A stretch of 64,000 bases of DNA from Albidovulum denitrificans (GTDB taxonomy: Bacteria; Pseudomonadota; Alphaproteobacteria; Rhodobacterales; Rhodobacteraceae): NCBI RefSeq assembly GCF_002973535.1, contig NZ_PVEP01000001.1, positions 248,001-312,000 on the forward strand, read 5' to 3'. Under the pieces are notes generated by a model. It did not search any database and had not been told where the DNA came from. It saw only the letters and a program-made list of their open reading frames with translations. The translations under genes and the position numbers were made by a program. Of the stretch, positions 1-8,501 are shown in pieces (positions within the stretch are counted from its first letter, which is position 1; the number at the start of each line of letters is the position of its first letter).

Positions 1-1472
1 TGCAGCTGAAATCCGGCGGCTATATCGTGATCGGCGTGACTGAGGCGCTGGTGGCGATCGACGTGAACTCTGGCCGGGCGACCAAGGAAGGCTCGATCGA
101 GGACACGGCCCTCAAGACCAACCTTGAGGCGGCGGAAGAGGTGGCGCGGCAGTTGCGCCTGCGTGACCTTGCGGGCCTGATCGTCATCGACTTCATCGAC
201 ATGGAAGAGCGCAAGAACAACGCCGCCGTCGAGAAGCGCCTGAAAGACAAGCTGAAGACCGACCGCGCCCGCATTCAGGTTGGCCGCATCTCGGGCTTTG
301 GCCTTCTGGAGATGAGCCGTCAGCGTCTGCGCCCCGGCATGCTGGAATCCACCACGCAGCCCTGCGCGCATTGCCACGGCACCGGGATCATCCGCTCCGA
401 TGACAGCCTTGCGCTGCAAATCCTGCGCCAGCTGGAAGAGGAGGGAACGCGGAAGCGGTCGCGCGAGGTGCTGTTGAAGGCGCCGGTCGCGGTCGTCAAC
501 TTCCTCGTCAACAACAAGCGCGAGCATATCGCGCAGATCGAGCTGCGCTATGGCATGGCCGTGCGGCTTGAGGCGGAACCCGCGCTCATCAGCCCGGATT
601 TCGAGATCGAGAAGTTCAAGACCGCCACCCGCAATGTCCCGGAAGCGCCCAGCCAGGTGGTGTCGGTCGACGCGCTGAGGATGCAGGACGCGGAAGAGGA
701 CGAGGATATCGTCGAAGCGGATGAGGATGAGGAGGCCGAAGAGGCCGCGCCCGCACCCGCGTCCGAGGATGGCGACGCGCCGCGCAAGAAAAAGCGCCGT
801 CGTCGGCGGCGGCGGAAGTCCGGCAATGGCGGTACCGATGCCGCGCGTGAGGACGGCCACGATGAGGGCGAGGCTGAGGCCGGGGCCGAGGCCGCGACCG
901 ATGAGGCGCCCGCCGAGACTGGCGCGGATGCGGATGCGGCTGGGTCGGAACCCGCCGAGCCGAAGAAGCGCCGGGTAAGCCGGTCGTCCCGCAGCCGCAA
1001 ATCGAAGGTTGAGGAGACCCCGGCGGAAGAGGTCGCAGCGACCGAGGCACCCGCCGAGGCCGCAGAGGCCACCGAGGCGCCCGCTGAGGCGGAAGCCGCG
1101 CCGAAGCCAAAGGCCCGCCGGTCCCGCGCCAAGGCCAAACCGGCCGAAGAGGCACCCGCCGAGGCTGCCGAGGCCCCGGCAGAGGAAGCGCCTGCCAAGC
1201 CGAAGACCACGAGGTCGCGGACCCGCAAGCCCAAGGCCGCGCCGGTCGCCGCGGCGGAACCCGTGGCGGAAGCCGCGCCCGCGCCCGCCGCGGCTGAACC
1301 CGCGCCGGAGCCGGTAGAGGTCGCCGCCTCCGCCCCGGTGCCGATGCCCGAACCGGCCCCCCATGCGGCTAACAGCGCCCCGCAGGCCGACCCGGCCGAG
1401 GCCGAGGCGCCCGAGGCCGAAGACAGCGCCGCGAAACCGCGCCGTCGCGGCTGGTGGTCGCTTGGCCGTTAA
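1..1472 (+). CDS. rne: Ribonuclease E, C-terminal part (5' end outside window)
   Basis: Endoribonuclease of the RNase E/G family, the scaffold of the RNA degradosome. The reading frame is already open at base 3 (QLKSGGYIVIGVTEALVAID), so the gene begins upstream; the GTG at 27 is internal. The visible part starts in the catalytic core (AIDVNSGR, DLAGLIVIDFIDM), followed by the zinc-link region (QPCAHCHGTG) and the small domain. From about base 700 the protein becomes a low-complexity Ala/Glu/Pro/Arg tail with an arginine block (KKKRRRRRRR). Such disordered tails bind RNA and degradosome partners in other alphaproteobacteria. A strong hairpin with a T-run follows the TAA. The alternative, RNase G, is unlikely because RNase G lacks such a tail. 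Confidence 0.95.
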   Translation, partial: QLKSGGYIVIGVTEALVAIDVNSGRATKEGSIEDTALKTNLEAAEEVARQLRLRDLAGLIVIDFIDMEERKNNAAVEKRLKDKLKTDRARIQVGRISGFGLLEMSRQRLRPGMLESTTQPCAHCHGTGIIRSDDSLALQILRQLEEEGTRKRSREVLLKAPVAVVNFLVNNKREHIAQIELRYGMAVRLEAEPALISPDFEIEKFKTATRNVPEAPSQVVSVDALRMQDAEEDEDIVEADEDEEAEEAAPAPASEDGDAPRKKKRRRRRRRKSGNGGTDAAREDGHDEGEAEAGAEAATDEAPAETGADADAAGSEPAEPKKRRVSRSSRSRKSKVEETPAEEVAATEAPAEAAEATEAPAEAEAAPKPKARRSRAKAKPAEEAPAEAAEAPAEEAPAKPKTTRSRTRKPKAAPVAAAEPVAEAAPAPAAAEPAPEPVEVAASAPVPMPEPAPHAANSAPQADPAEAEAPEAEDSAAKPRRRGWWSLGR

Positions 1473-1492
1473 GGCACGGAAGAATCCCAAGA

Positions 1493-1518
1493 GGCCGGGC
1501 CATGCGCCCGGCCTTTTT
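1493..1518 (+). terminator. Rho-independent terminator of rne
   Basis: An 8-bp GC-only stem (GGCCGGGC at 1493-1500, GCCCGGCC at 1506-1513) with a five-base loop is followed by five T residues. It lies 21 bases after the rne stop codon. Confidence 0.85.
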
Positions 1519-1611
1519 CGTTAAGGGGGGCGACATCGCGCCACGGTCATGTGACCGGCCGAAACACTTTGCCCCCGTGACGCCGCCCCGGCCATCGGCT
1601 AAGGCTGACCC

Positions 1612-2376
1612 ATGCTTGAAACGACCCTCATCGACGCCGGGTTCGCCCTTGCCGCGCTGATCGCGCTTCTGGCGGGGCTTTTGTCGTTCCTGAGCCCCTG
1701 CGTCCTGCCCATCGTGCCGCCTTACCTGGCCTATATGGGCGGGATCAGCATGCGCGACCTTGCCGATACCGAGGCCGACCACCGCGCCGCGCGCCGCCGG
1801 ACGCTTCTGGCGGCGGCTTTCTTCGTCCTTGGCCTGTCCACCGTCTTCCTGCTTCTGGGCTTTGCCGCCACGGCGCTGGGGCGGGCCATCGGGGCCTGGA
1901 TGGACTGGTTCAACTTCGCCGCCGGGATCGTCATCATGGTCTTTGGCGCGCATTTTCTTGGCGTGATCCGCATCGGCTTTCTGAACCGGGAAATGCGCAT
2001 GGATGCGGGCGACCGGGGCGGGTCGGCCTTTGGCGCCTATCTGCTTGGCCTCGCCTTCGCGTTTGGCTGGACGCCCTGCATCGGCCCGCAGCTTGGCATG
2101 ATCCTGTCGCTGGCCACCCAGGACGGGTCCTACACGCGCGGCCTTGGCCTGCTGGCGATCTACGCGCTTGGCCTTGGCATTCCCTTCCTGCTGGTCGCGG
2201 CCTTCTTCCCGCGCCTGACCGGGGCCATCGGGTTCTTCAAGCGCCACATGGACCGGATCGAGCGGATCATGGGCCTTCTGCTCTGGACCATCGGCCTTCT
2301 GATGCTGACGGGCGGGTTCAGCCAGTTTTCCTACTGGCTGCTGGAAACCTTCCCGGCGCTGTCCAACCTTGGCTAG
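1612..2376 (+). CDS. ccdA: Cytochrome c biogenesis protein CcdA (DsbD transmembrane family)
   Basis: Inner-membrane thiol-disulfide reductant conduit that passes electrons from cytoplasmic thioredoxin to the periplasm, for example to apocytochrome c or thioredoxin-like CcmG. The 254-residue product has about six hydrophobic segments. It carries the two family cysteines in their usual contexts: C30 in LSFLSPCVLPIVPPY and C156 in FGWTPCIGPQ. The length is normal for a free-standing CcdA without the DsbD alpha and gamma domains. It is transcribed alone between the rne terminator and a converging gene. A repeat element (2384-2431) directly follows its stop. Confidence 0.93.
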   Translation: MLETTLIDAGFALAALIALLAGLLSFLSPCVLPIVPPYLAYMGGISMRDLADTEADHRAARRRTLLAAAFFVLGLSTVFLLLGFAATALGRAIGAWMDWFNFAAGIVIMVFGAHFLGVIRIGFLNREMRMDAGDRGGSAFGAYLLGLAFAFGWTPCIGPQLGMILSLATQDGSYTRGLGLLAIYALGLGIPFLLVAAFFPRLTGAIGFFKRHMDRIERIMGLLLWTIGLLMLTGGFSQFSYWLLETFPALSNLG

Positions 2377-2383
2377 ACCGGCC

Positions 2384-2431
2384 TATAGCATTTCGGGTTT
2401 GCACTGAATCAGCGAAAACCCGAAACGCTTT
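2384..2431. repeat. Palindromic repeat family A, copy 1 (short, internally deleted)
   Basis: The outer arm TATAGCATTTCGGGTTTGCA is followed closely by the complementary arm AAACCCGAAACGCTTTA. The first 20 bases are identical to the copy at 36519, but about 45 inner bases present in the copies at 22722 and 36519 are missing. It sits between the converging ccdA and arylsulfotransferase-like genes and overlaps the stop codon of the latter. Confidence 0.8.
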
Positions 2432-3773
2432 AACCGCCCGTGCAGGTGGTCAGCTTCGCAAGCGCCGCGTCGCCCTCGGCCTGCGACATGTAGCGGCTCC
2501 ACCCCATGCGGTAGGAATTGCCGTCCTTGCCCTTGTTGATGAACTCCGCCAGCTCCGTCCCGTCGGGCCGCGCAAAGATCAACCGGCCAGAGTTCTCCTC
2601 CTCGATCATCGCCGCGCCATCCGGCAGCAGGGTGAACAAGCCCTCGAACAGCGTATGCGCCTCGGTCGCCTTGAAGGCGGGGTCGAAGGGCATCGTGTCG
2701 GCGCCGGTGGTGAAGTCATGCACGACGATTTCGTTCGTGCCATGGACCCGCGCGCCGGTGCCGCGATCATAGGCGTTGTTGTCGAAGACCCCGATGCGGT
2801 GATCGTCGAGGATATCGACGTCATGCTGGGCCAGCCACGGGCCTTGCTGGTACCACACGATCTCATCCGTCGCGGGGCGGTAGAGCATGATCATCGACAG
2901 GTGCCGAAAGCTCAGGAACAGGTCGCCCTTCTTCCAGTAGGGGCCGTCCTCAAGCACCGGCTCAAGGTCGTTCAGGTGGATCGGGTCGTCCTGATAGCGC
3001 CCGGCGCCGAAGAGGTCATATTCCATCCCGTGATCGAGAAGGATCTGCGTCACCGATTTCTTCCACAGGACCTCCCCCCTGGGGCCGACATGGACCAGCG
3101 CATCGTCGTTGAAGTCTTCCGTCGTGCGCTCCACCGCGCTGGGATCGACATAGCCGGGGATCCAGTAACCGCCCGCGCCGTCGCTTTCGGTTGAATGGTG
3201 GAACAATTCGCCCGTCTGGGACCAGAGCGCCTTGCTGCATCCGTCCAGGCCGAAGAGATAGGATTGGTGATCCTTTATCACCAATGTGCCGTCTGACGTC
3301 AGATAGGGGTGAATTGCGCGATAATGCGCGGTGTTCCACAGCGTCGGTTCGACCAGCGCCGAGTCGGGCGGGGCGGGCAGCAGCGTATCGGCATCGGGCA
3401 GCCATTCATGTTTCACAGTGCCGTCCGCCAGCGACACCAACTGCACCACATGCCGCCGCCGGTCGCCGTCATAATGGCTTAGCAGCACATAGCCGGTCAG
3501 CCCGGCGTCCTTGGCAATGGTCCATCCGGCGGGCTTGTCGCCGAAGCGATGCGGCTGGAAGGCCTGCATCGTGGTGTCGCCCTTCATCAGCGCCTTCACG
3601 GTATCGGGGATCTCTGCCACGTCGAGCGCGGCCGGGCCGAGCGCGCCGAAGCGGTCCGTCTCGCGTTCCCCGTCAAGGACGAGGACACCAAAGCCGATCA
3701 TCCCGATCAGGCCGAAAAGAAATAGCAGAAGGACCAGCCACAACTCGACCCTCGCGAAGAGAATATTCCGCAC
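2430..3773 (-). CDS. Arylsulfotransferase-like membrane-anchored protein (copy 1)
   Basis: Probably a PAPS-independent arylsulfotransferase-family (Arylsulfotran_2-like) beta-propeller facing the periplasm. The 447 residues start with one hydrophobic anchor (about 9-33). They then show repeated blade-like strands and the histidine-containing motifs HHS (192-194), HLND (266-269), QHD (316-318) and FDN (330-332), plus a late E-x-x-SGR. The same motif order occurs in the protein at 10587-11903, so the two are paralogues at the two ends of the sugar gene run. Known family members transfer sulfate between phenolic esters; the actual donor and acceptor here are unknown. A function in modifying the surface glycan made by the neighbouring genes is inference from location. 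Confidence 0.7.
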   Translation of the reverse strand: MRNILFARVELWLVLLLFLFGLIGMIGFGVLVLDGERETDRFGALGPAALDVAEIPDTVKALMKGDTTMQAFQPHRFGDKPAGWTIAKDAGLTGYVLLSHYDGDRRRHVVQLVSLADGTVKHEWLPDADTLLPAPPDSALVEPTLWNTAHYRAIHPYLTSDGTLVIKDHQSYLFGLDGCSKALWSQTGELFHHSTESDGAGGYWIPGYVDPSAVERTTEDFNDDALVHVGPRGEVLWKKSVTQILLDHGMEYDLFGAGRYQDDPIHLNDLEPVLEDGPYWKKGDLFLSFRHLSMIMLYRPATDEIVWYQQGPWLAQHDVDILDDHRIGVFDNNAYDRGTGARVHGTNEIVVHDFTTGADTMPFDPAFKATEAHTLFEGLFTLLPDGAAMIEEENSGRLIFARPDGTELAEFINKGKDGNSYRMGWSRYMSQAEGDAALAKLTTCTGG

Positions 3774-3883
3774 GTTTCCACCCGTTCAATCCGTCAATCT
3801 CTGGCGCGAAGCCTAACACCTTGCCGCCATTGCGCAAAGTTTCAACCGCGCGGGGCGGCGGGGCAGGGACCCCGCCACCCTTT

Positions 3884-4915
3884 TCACTTGGTCCAGCGCA
3901 GATCGCCGTCCAGCCGCCCGTCACGGACATGGCCGCGCAGGATGTTCAGCCGGATGAAGCGCGAGTCCCGCACGCCCTTGTCAGCAAAGTCGATGGCGCG
4001 CACCTCATCGGCCAGTTCCTCAACCGCCTTGCGGAAATCCTTCTGCGGCTGGTGGTTCGGCGCCAGTTCCGCGAAACGCGAGAAATCGACCCGGTAGGAG
4101 CGGTTATCGGGCGCGGCATTGGTGTTGATCTCAACCGCGACGCCGCCCAGAACCGCAGCCACATCCTCGGCCAGTTGACCGATCTGCCAGGTCCAGGCCT
4201 GCGAGCCGACATTGACCTCGACCATCTCCGCGCCGTCGCGGGTGACGGCCCATTCGATGGCCCGCGCCATATCCTCGACATGGATCAGCGGCCGCCAGGG
4301 GGTGCCGTCGGACAGGACCTCGATCTTGCCGGTGCGCAGCGCGGTCGCGACGAAGTCGTTCAGCACAAGGTCAAGCCGCAGCATCGGGCTGGCCCCGCAG
4401 GCGGTGGAAAAGCGCAGGCTGGTCACCATCAACCCGTCGCCCGCGATCCCGCGCAAACCCACCTCGGTCGCCACTTTCGATCGTGCATAGGCCGTCAGCG
4501 GGTTCAGGGTGTCGGTCTCTTTTCGGAAACTGTCGGACCCGGCACCGTACATTGAACACGAACTGGCAAAGACGAACCGTTTGACGCCCGCCGTTTTCGC
4601 TGCCTTTGCGGCCTTCAGAACCGCCTCGGAATTGATGTCCGCCGTGGCGTTTTCGAACTCCTTCCCGATCGGGTCGTTCGACACCGCCGCCAGCGCCACG
4701 ACCGCGTCGAAGCCCGCGAAATCATCCTTGGTCAGGTCGCGCACATCGCCCTTGCGCTGGCTTGCAAAAACGCTGTCGGGAAAGCCCGCGGCCTCGGACC
4801 CGTTGAACCAGTTCGCATCGATTCCATGCACTTCGGCGCCGGGGATCGCGCGTGTCAGATGCGCCGCCGCGACCGGCCCGATATAGCCCCTGTGACCCAC
4901 AAGCAGGATCTTCAT
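3884..4915 (-). CDS. NAD-dependent epimerase/dehydratase (extended SDR) of nucleotide-sugar metabolism
   Basis: Extended short-chain dehydrogenase of 343 residues. It has the Rossmann motif G7-x-x-G10-x-x-G13 (VGHRGYIG), a catalytic-type serine region SSCS (118-121) and the Y143-x-x-x-K147 pair. The Asp-Glu pair found after the serine in 4,6-dehydratases is absent, so an epimerase or reductase is more likely than a dehydratase. I prefer the ATG at 4915 over the one at 4927: AAGGA lies about 11 bases before 4915, whereas before 4927 AGAAGG abuts the ATG. It is divergent from the cytidylyltransferase gene at 5171, and the shared 255-bp spacer probably holds promoters for both. Confidence 0.85.
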   Translation of the reverse strand: MKILLVGHRGYIGPVAAAHLTRAIPGAEVHGIDANWFNGSEAAGFPDSVFASQRKGDVRDLTKDDFAGFDAVVALAAVSNDPIGKEFENATADINSEAVLKAAKAAKTAGVKRFVFASSCSMYGAGSDSFRKETDTLNPLTAYARSKVATEVGLRGIAGDGLMVTSLRFSTACGASPMLRLDLVLNDFVATALRTGKIEVLSDGTPWRPLIHVEDMARAIEWAVTRDGAEMVEVNVGSQAWTWQIGQLAEDVAAVLGGVAVEINTNAAPDNRSYRVDFSRFAELAPNHQPQKDFRKAVEELADEVRAIDFADKGVRDSRFIRLNILRGHVRDGRLDGDLRWTK

Positions 4916-5170
4916 CTTCGTAATCATCCTTCTAAAATGCCGAAGCGCGAAACGATCGGCTGCCGCTGCCTAAACTGACGACAAAGCGTGATACGTCAAC
5001 CGTCCAGAATGGCATAGCTGTAGCGAAAGGGCCGGTCTTGTGCTACCCCGCTGCCACGGGTGCAGGCCGTTCGGGACCGGCGCGAACATGCGTTGTCCGG
5101 GGCGCCGATCCGATGGGGGCCGGGCGAATTTCCGCGCCAAATGGCCCGGAGTTTGGAAGGAGTGGATTTT

Positions 5171-5941
5171 ATGAAGTGTGTCATTCTGGCCGGCGGTCTT
5201 GGAACCCGGCTGGCCGAGGAAACGGTCCGCATCCCGAAGCCGATGGTGGAAATCGGCGGCCGCCCGATCCTGTGGCACATCATGAAGATCTATTCGACCC
5301 ATGGCATCAACGACTTTGTCGTCTGCTGCGGCTACAAGGGCTATGTCATCAAGGAATACTTCGCCAACTATTACCTCCATGGCGCCGACGTGACCTTCGA
5401 TCTGCGCAAGGGCACGACCGAGATCATCAACAACCAGACAGAGCCGTGGCGCGTCACCCTGATCGACACCGGGCAGGACAGCATGACCGGCGGCCGTCTG
5501 CGCCGGGTGATGCCGCAGCTGAAGGATGAAGAGGCGTTCTGCATGACCTATGGCGACGGCGTCGGCAATGTCGATGTCGCGGGCCTCATCGCCTTCCACA
5601 AGGCCCATGGCAAGATGGCCACCGTCACCGCCGTCCCGCCTGCCGCGCGCTTCGGCCGTCTCGACATCCGCGCAGGCCAGGTCCACGAGTTTTCCGAAAA
5701 GCCCGCCGACGATGGCGGCGTCATCAATGGCGGCTATTTCGTCCTGTCGCCCAAGGTCGCGAAATACCTCGACGATGACGCGACCATCTGGGAACGCGCC
5801 CCCCTGATGGGGCTTGCGAAGGATGGGGAGTTGATGGCCTACGAACACAAGGGCTTCTGGCAGCCGATGGACACGATCCGCGAAAGGCAGGAGCTTGAGG
5901 CGCATTGGGCCACCGGCGCGGCGCCCTGGAAGATCTGGTAA
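5171..5941 (+). CDS. rfbF: Glucose-1-phosphate cytidylyltransferase
   Basis: Forms CDP-glucose from glucose-1-phosphate and CTP, the first step of CDP-deoxyhexose synthesis for surface polysaccharides. The 256-residue protein matches the usual family length. It shows the nucleotidyltransferase start ILAGGLGTRL, then PKPMVEIGGRPILWH, GYKGYVIKEYF, MTYGDGVGNVD and the terminal GFWQPMDTIRER. The ATG at 5171 is chosen because GGAAGGAG lies at 5155-5162. It is the first gene of a tightly packed plus-strand run ending at 11903. The usual partner, CDP-glucose 4,6-dehydratase (rfbG), is not in the window. Confidence 0.93.
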   Translation: MKCVILAGGLGTRLAEETVRIPKPMVEIGGRPILWHIMKIYSTHGINDFVVCCGYKGYVIKEYFANYYLHGADVTFDLRKGTTEIINNQTEPWRVTLIDTGQDSMTGGRLRRVMPQLKDEEAFCMTYGDGVGNVDVAGLIAFHKAHGKMATVTAVPPAARFGRLDIRAGQVHEFSEKPADDGGVINGGYFVLSPKVAKYLDDDATIWERAPLMGLAKDGELMAYEHKGFWQPMDTIRERQELEAHWATGAAPWKIW

Positions 5942-5968
5942 ATGTTGGACGCGATGCAGGAGAATACC

Positions 5969-7207
5969 GTGACGACCACCCCCAAATGCCGCCATTGCGG
6001 GTCCGACATGCCGATGACCTTCGTCGATCTCGGCCTGTCCGCGGTCGCCAATTCCTACGTTCCGATGGACAAGGCGGGGGAGCCTGAGGCGAAATACACC
6101 CTTCACACCCGCGTCTGCCCGAACTGCTGGCTGGTGCAGGTGGATGAGGACGTTCCGGCCGACAAGATCTTTACCTCGGACTACGCCTATTTCTCCTCTT
6201 TCTCCGATAGCTGGCTCGACCATGCCCGCCGCTATGCGGAGATGATGACGAAAAAGCTGGCCCTCGGCCCCGACAGTCTGGTGGTAGAGATCGCGTCGAA
6301 TGACGGCTACCTCCTGAAGAACTTCGTCGCCGCCGGGATCCCGGTCCTTGGCGTCGAGCCTTCCGGCTCTGTCGCCGCGGCGGCCGAGAAGATCGGCGTG
6401 CCGACGATTGTCGAGTTCTTCGGCGAAAAGCTCGCCAAGCGGCTTTCCGATGAAGGCAAGCGCCCCGACCTGATCTGTTCGGCCAACGTCCTGGCCCATG
6501 TCCCCGACATCAACGATTTCGTTGCCGGTGTCGCCACGCTTCTGACCGGGGACGCGGTCTATACGGTCGAATTCCCCCATCTCCTGCGCCTCATCAAAGA
6601 GGTGCAGTTCGACACGATCTATCACGAACACTATTCCTACCTGTCGCTTCTGGCGGTCGAAAAGGTATTCGCCGACAAGGGCTTGCGGGTTTTCGATGTG
6701 CAGGAACTGCCGACCCATGGCGGCTCGCTTCGCGTCTATGCCTGCCGCAAGGACGCGCGTTGGACCGAACAGCCCGGCGTCGCCAAGGTCCGCGCCGATG
6801 AGGCGGCGGCGAAGCTTGACAGCGAGGAAGGCTATCAGGGCTTTGCCGAGAAGGTTCAGGCGGTCCGCGACGGGCTTTTGCAATTCCTCAACAGCGCCAA
6901 GGTGCAGGGCAAGACCGTTGCCGCCTATGGCGCGGCGGCGAAGGGCAACACGCTGCTGAATTACTGTCAGGTCGGGCCGGACCTGATCGCCTATTGCGTC
7001 GACCGCAACCCGGCCAAGCAGAACACGCTTCTGCCCGGCAGCCGCATCCCGGTCCATGACGTCGATCACCTGCGCAAGGCGCAGCCCGATTTCGTGCTGA
7101 TCCTGCCCTGGAACCTGAAGGCCGAGGTCATCAGGCAACTTGCCGACCTGCGCAAGGGCGGTACCCGTTTCGTCACCGCGGTGCCTGAGACGACGATCAC
7201 CGTATGA
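5969..7207 (+). CDS. SAM-dependent sugar C-methyltransferase
   Basis: NDP-hexose C-methyltransferase-type protein of three parts. The N-terminal zinc-binding region has paired cysteines (CRHCG, then CPNCW). The SAM-binding Rossmann core carries VVEIASNDGYLLKNF. The C-terminal domain contains AAYGAAAKGNTLLNYC. In characterised relatives this fold methylates a carbon of a 4-keto nucleotide sugar, giving a branched-chain sugar. The GTG at 5969 has AGGAGA six bases upstream and is preferred; ATGs at 5942 and 5954 are alternatives, the former directly after the rfbF stop. The 3' end overlaps the next gene by four bases (ATGA), so translation is probably coupled. Confidence 0.85.
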   Translation: MTTTPKCRHCGSDMPMTFVDLGLSAVANSYVPMDKAGEPEAKYTLHTRVCPNCWLVQVDEDVPADKIFTSDYAYFSSFSDSWLDHARRYAEMMTKKLALGPDSLVVEIASNDGYLLKNFVAAGIPVLGVEPSGSVAAAAEKIGVPTIVEFFGEKLAKRLSDEGKRPDLICSANVLAHVPDINDFVAGVATLLTGDAVYTVEFPHLLRLIKEVQFDTIYHEHYSYLSLLAVEKVFADKGLRVFDVQELPTHGGSLRVYACRKDARWTEQPGVAKVRADEAAAKLDSEEGYQGFAEKVQAVRDGLLQFLNSAKVQGKTVAAYGAAAKGNTLLNYCQVGPDLIAYCVDRNPAKQNTLLPGSRIPVHDVDHLRKAQPDFVLILPWNLKAEVIRQLADLRKGGTRFVTAVPETTITV

Positions 7208-8079
7208 CCGGGGGCCGCGTCCTCGTCACCGGCGCGACCGGGCTGATCGGGCGGCACCTTGCCGCCCCTCTGGCCGCGCGCGGGTATGAGGTTGTGGCGC
7301 TCAGCCGCAAGGGCGGCGGGCTGACGGGCGATCTTCTGGCCGATCCCGAAGGGGTGGCCGAACGGGCAGGGGCCAGCCACCTGATCCACCTTGCCTGGCA
7401 TGACGCGCCGACGGCCCGGATGACGGCGGCGGAGAACCTCGACTGGACCGTCGCCTCGCTGCGCCTCTTGCGCGCCTTTGCCCGCCACGGCGGCCAACGT
7501 GCGGTGATGGTGGGCAGTTGCGCCGAATATGACTGGCGCGGTGCGGGGCATCTGACCGAGGACGCGCCCCTGACCCCGCAAAGCCCCTATGGTGCCGCCA
7601 AGGCCGCGACCGGCCTCGCCGCGATGGGCCTTGCGCCCGCGCTCGGCCTCTCGCTGGTCTGGGCGCGGCCTTTCTTCCTTTACGGTCCGGGTGAGCCGCC
7701 GGGCCGGCTTTTCGGCGACATCATCAAGGGGGTGTCCGCCGGGCGGCCGGTCGATTGCACCGACGGTCTGCAACGGCGCGATTTCCTTCATGCGGCGGAT
7801 GTGGCGGGGGCGCTGGCGCATCTTCTGGCCTCTGACGCGACGGGCGCGGTCAATATCGGCTCAGGCCAGGCCATCGAGGTGCGCGCGATGATCGGCGAGC
7901 TTGCCCGCCAGATGGGGCGCGAAGACCTGATCCGCCTTGGCGCGCGCCCGCGCCCCAAAGATGACCCGGCCGTGATCGAGGCCGGGATTACCCGCCTTGC
8001 CGCCACCGGCTTCCGCCCGCACTATGACCTCAAGACCGGCATAAGCGCCGTCCTGACAGCCGAGAAGGCCCACGCATGA
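7204..8079 (+). CDS. NAD(P)-dependent sugar epimerase/reductase (extended SDR)
   Basis: Extended SDR of 291 residues. It has the nucleotide-binding motif G10-A-T-G13-L-I-G16 at the N-terminus, a GSCAEYD serine segment near 104-110 and the catalytic Y129-G-A-A-K133. As in the other SDR of the locus, the dehydratase-type Asp-Glu is missing after the serine. A 4-ketoreductase or epimerase acting on the CDP-sugar after C-methylation is therefore the likely role; this is inference from position. It overlaps the preceding methyltransferase by ATGA and the following gtrA by the same arrangement. Confidence 0.85.
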   Translation: MTGGRVLVTGATGLIGRHLAAPLAARGYEVVALSRKGGGLTGDLLADPEGVAERAGASHLIHLAWHDAPTARMTAAENLDWTVASLRLLRAFARHGGQRAVMVGSCAEYDWRGAGHLTEDAPLTPQSPYGAAKAATGLAAMGLAPALGLSLVWARPFFLYGPGEPPGRLFGDIIKGVSAGRPVDCTDGLQRRDFLHAADVAGALAHLLASDATGAVNIGSGQAIEVRAMIGELARQMGREDLIRLGARPRPKDDPAVIEAGITRLAATGFRPHYDLKTGISAVLTAEKAHA

Positions 8080-8501
8080 TCGCCGCCCTGCAAGCGCGCC
8101 CGGACCTCTGGCGTTTTGTGAAGTTCCTGTTCGTGGGCGTCCTGAACACGATCTTCGGCTTTCTCGCCTATGCTTTCTTCCTGCGCGTCGTGGGCCTGCC
8201 CTGGCAATGGGCGCTGGCCGTCTCCTATGTCATTGGCGTCCTTTGGAATTTCGGCACCCACGGCAAGATCGTCTTTCAGACCGAGGGCTTCGGGCGGCTG
8301 CCGCTTTACATCCTTGCCTACGCCTCGCTCTTCTTCCTCAACAAGCTGGCGCTGAAGGCGGCGATCGGGGCGGGGTTGTCCGATCTTTGGGCGCAGGCGC
8401 TTCTGGTGCTGCCGATGGCGATGGTCGCCTTCATCCTCGTCTCACTGGCGCTGACCGGGCGGCTGCCCTTCGGCGGAAAGGAAAAACCCGATGCACACTG
8501 A
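8076..8501 (+). CDS. GtrA family membrane protein
   Basis: Small polytopic protein (141 residues, four hydrophobic helices) with the GtrA signature near its N-terminus (LWRFVKFLFVGVLNTIFGF). GtrA-like proteins are proposed to flip undecaprenyl-phosphate-linked sugars across the inner membrane so that a GT-C enzyme can use them outside the cytoplasm. It is translationally coupled on both sides: four bases overlap with the SDR upstream, and eleven bases overlap with the large membrane protein downstream. A partner lipid-sugar synthase (GtrB-like) is encoded at 14093-15094 on the other strand. Confidence 0.85.
   Translation: MIAALQARPDLWRFVKFLFVGVLNTIFGFLAYAFFLRVVGLPWQWALAVSYVIGVLWNFGTHGKIVFQTEGFGRLPLYILAYASLFFLNKLALKAAIGAGLSDLWAQALLVLPMAMVAFILVSLALTGRLPFGGKEKPDAH

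Noticed and set aside
548-1234. Ser/Ala-rich minus-strand frame opposite the rne tail
   Set aside because: Complement of the low-complexity Ala/Glu tail of RNase E.
3191-4555. 454-codon plus-strand frame opposite the arylsulfotransferase-like and epimerase genes
   Set aside because: Spans two oppositely oriented real genes and their spacer; no domain or plausible start.
4970-7138. 722-codon minus-strand frame opposite rfbF and the methyltransferase
   Set aside because: Antisense shadow; no recognisable motif or ribosome-binding site, and the plus-strand genes are well supported.
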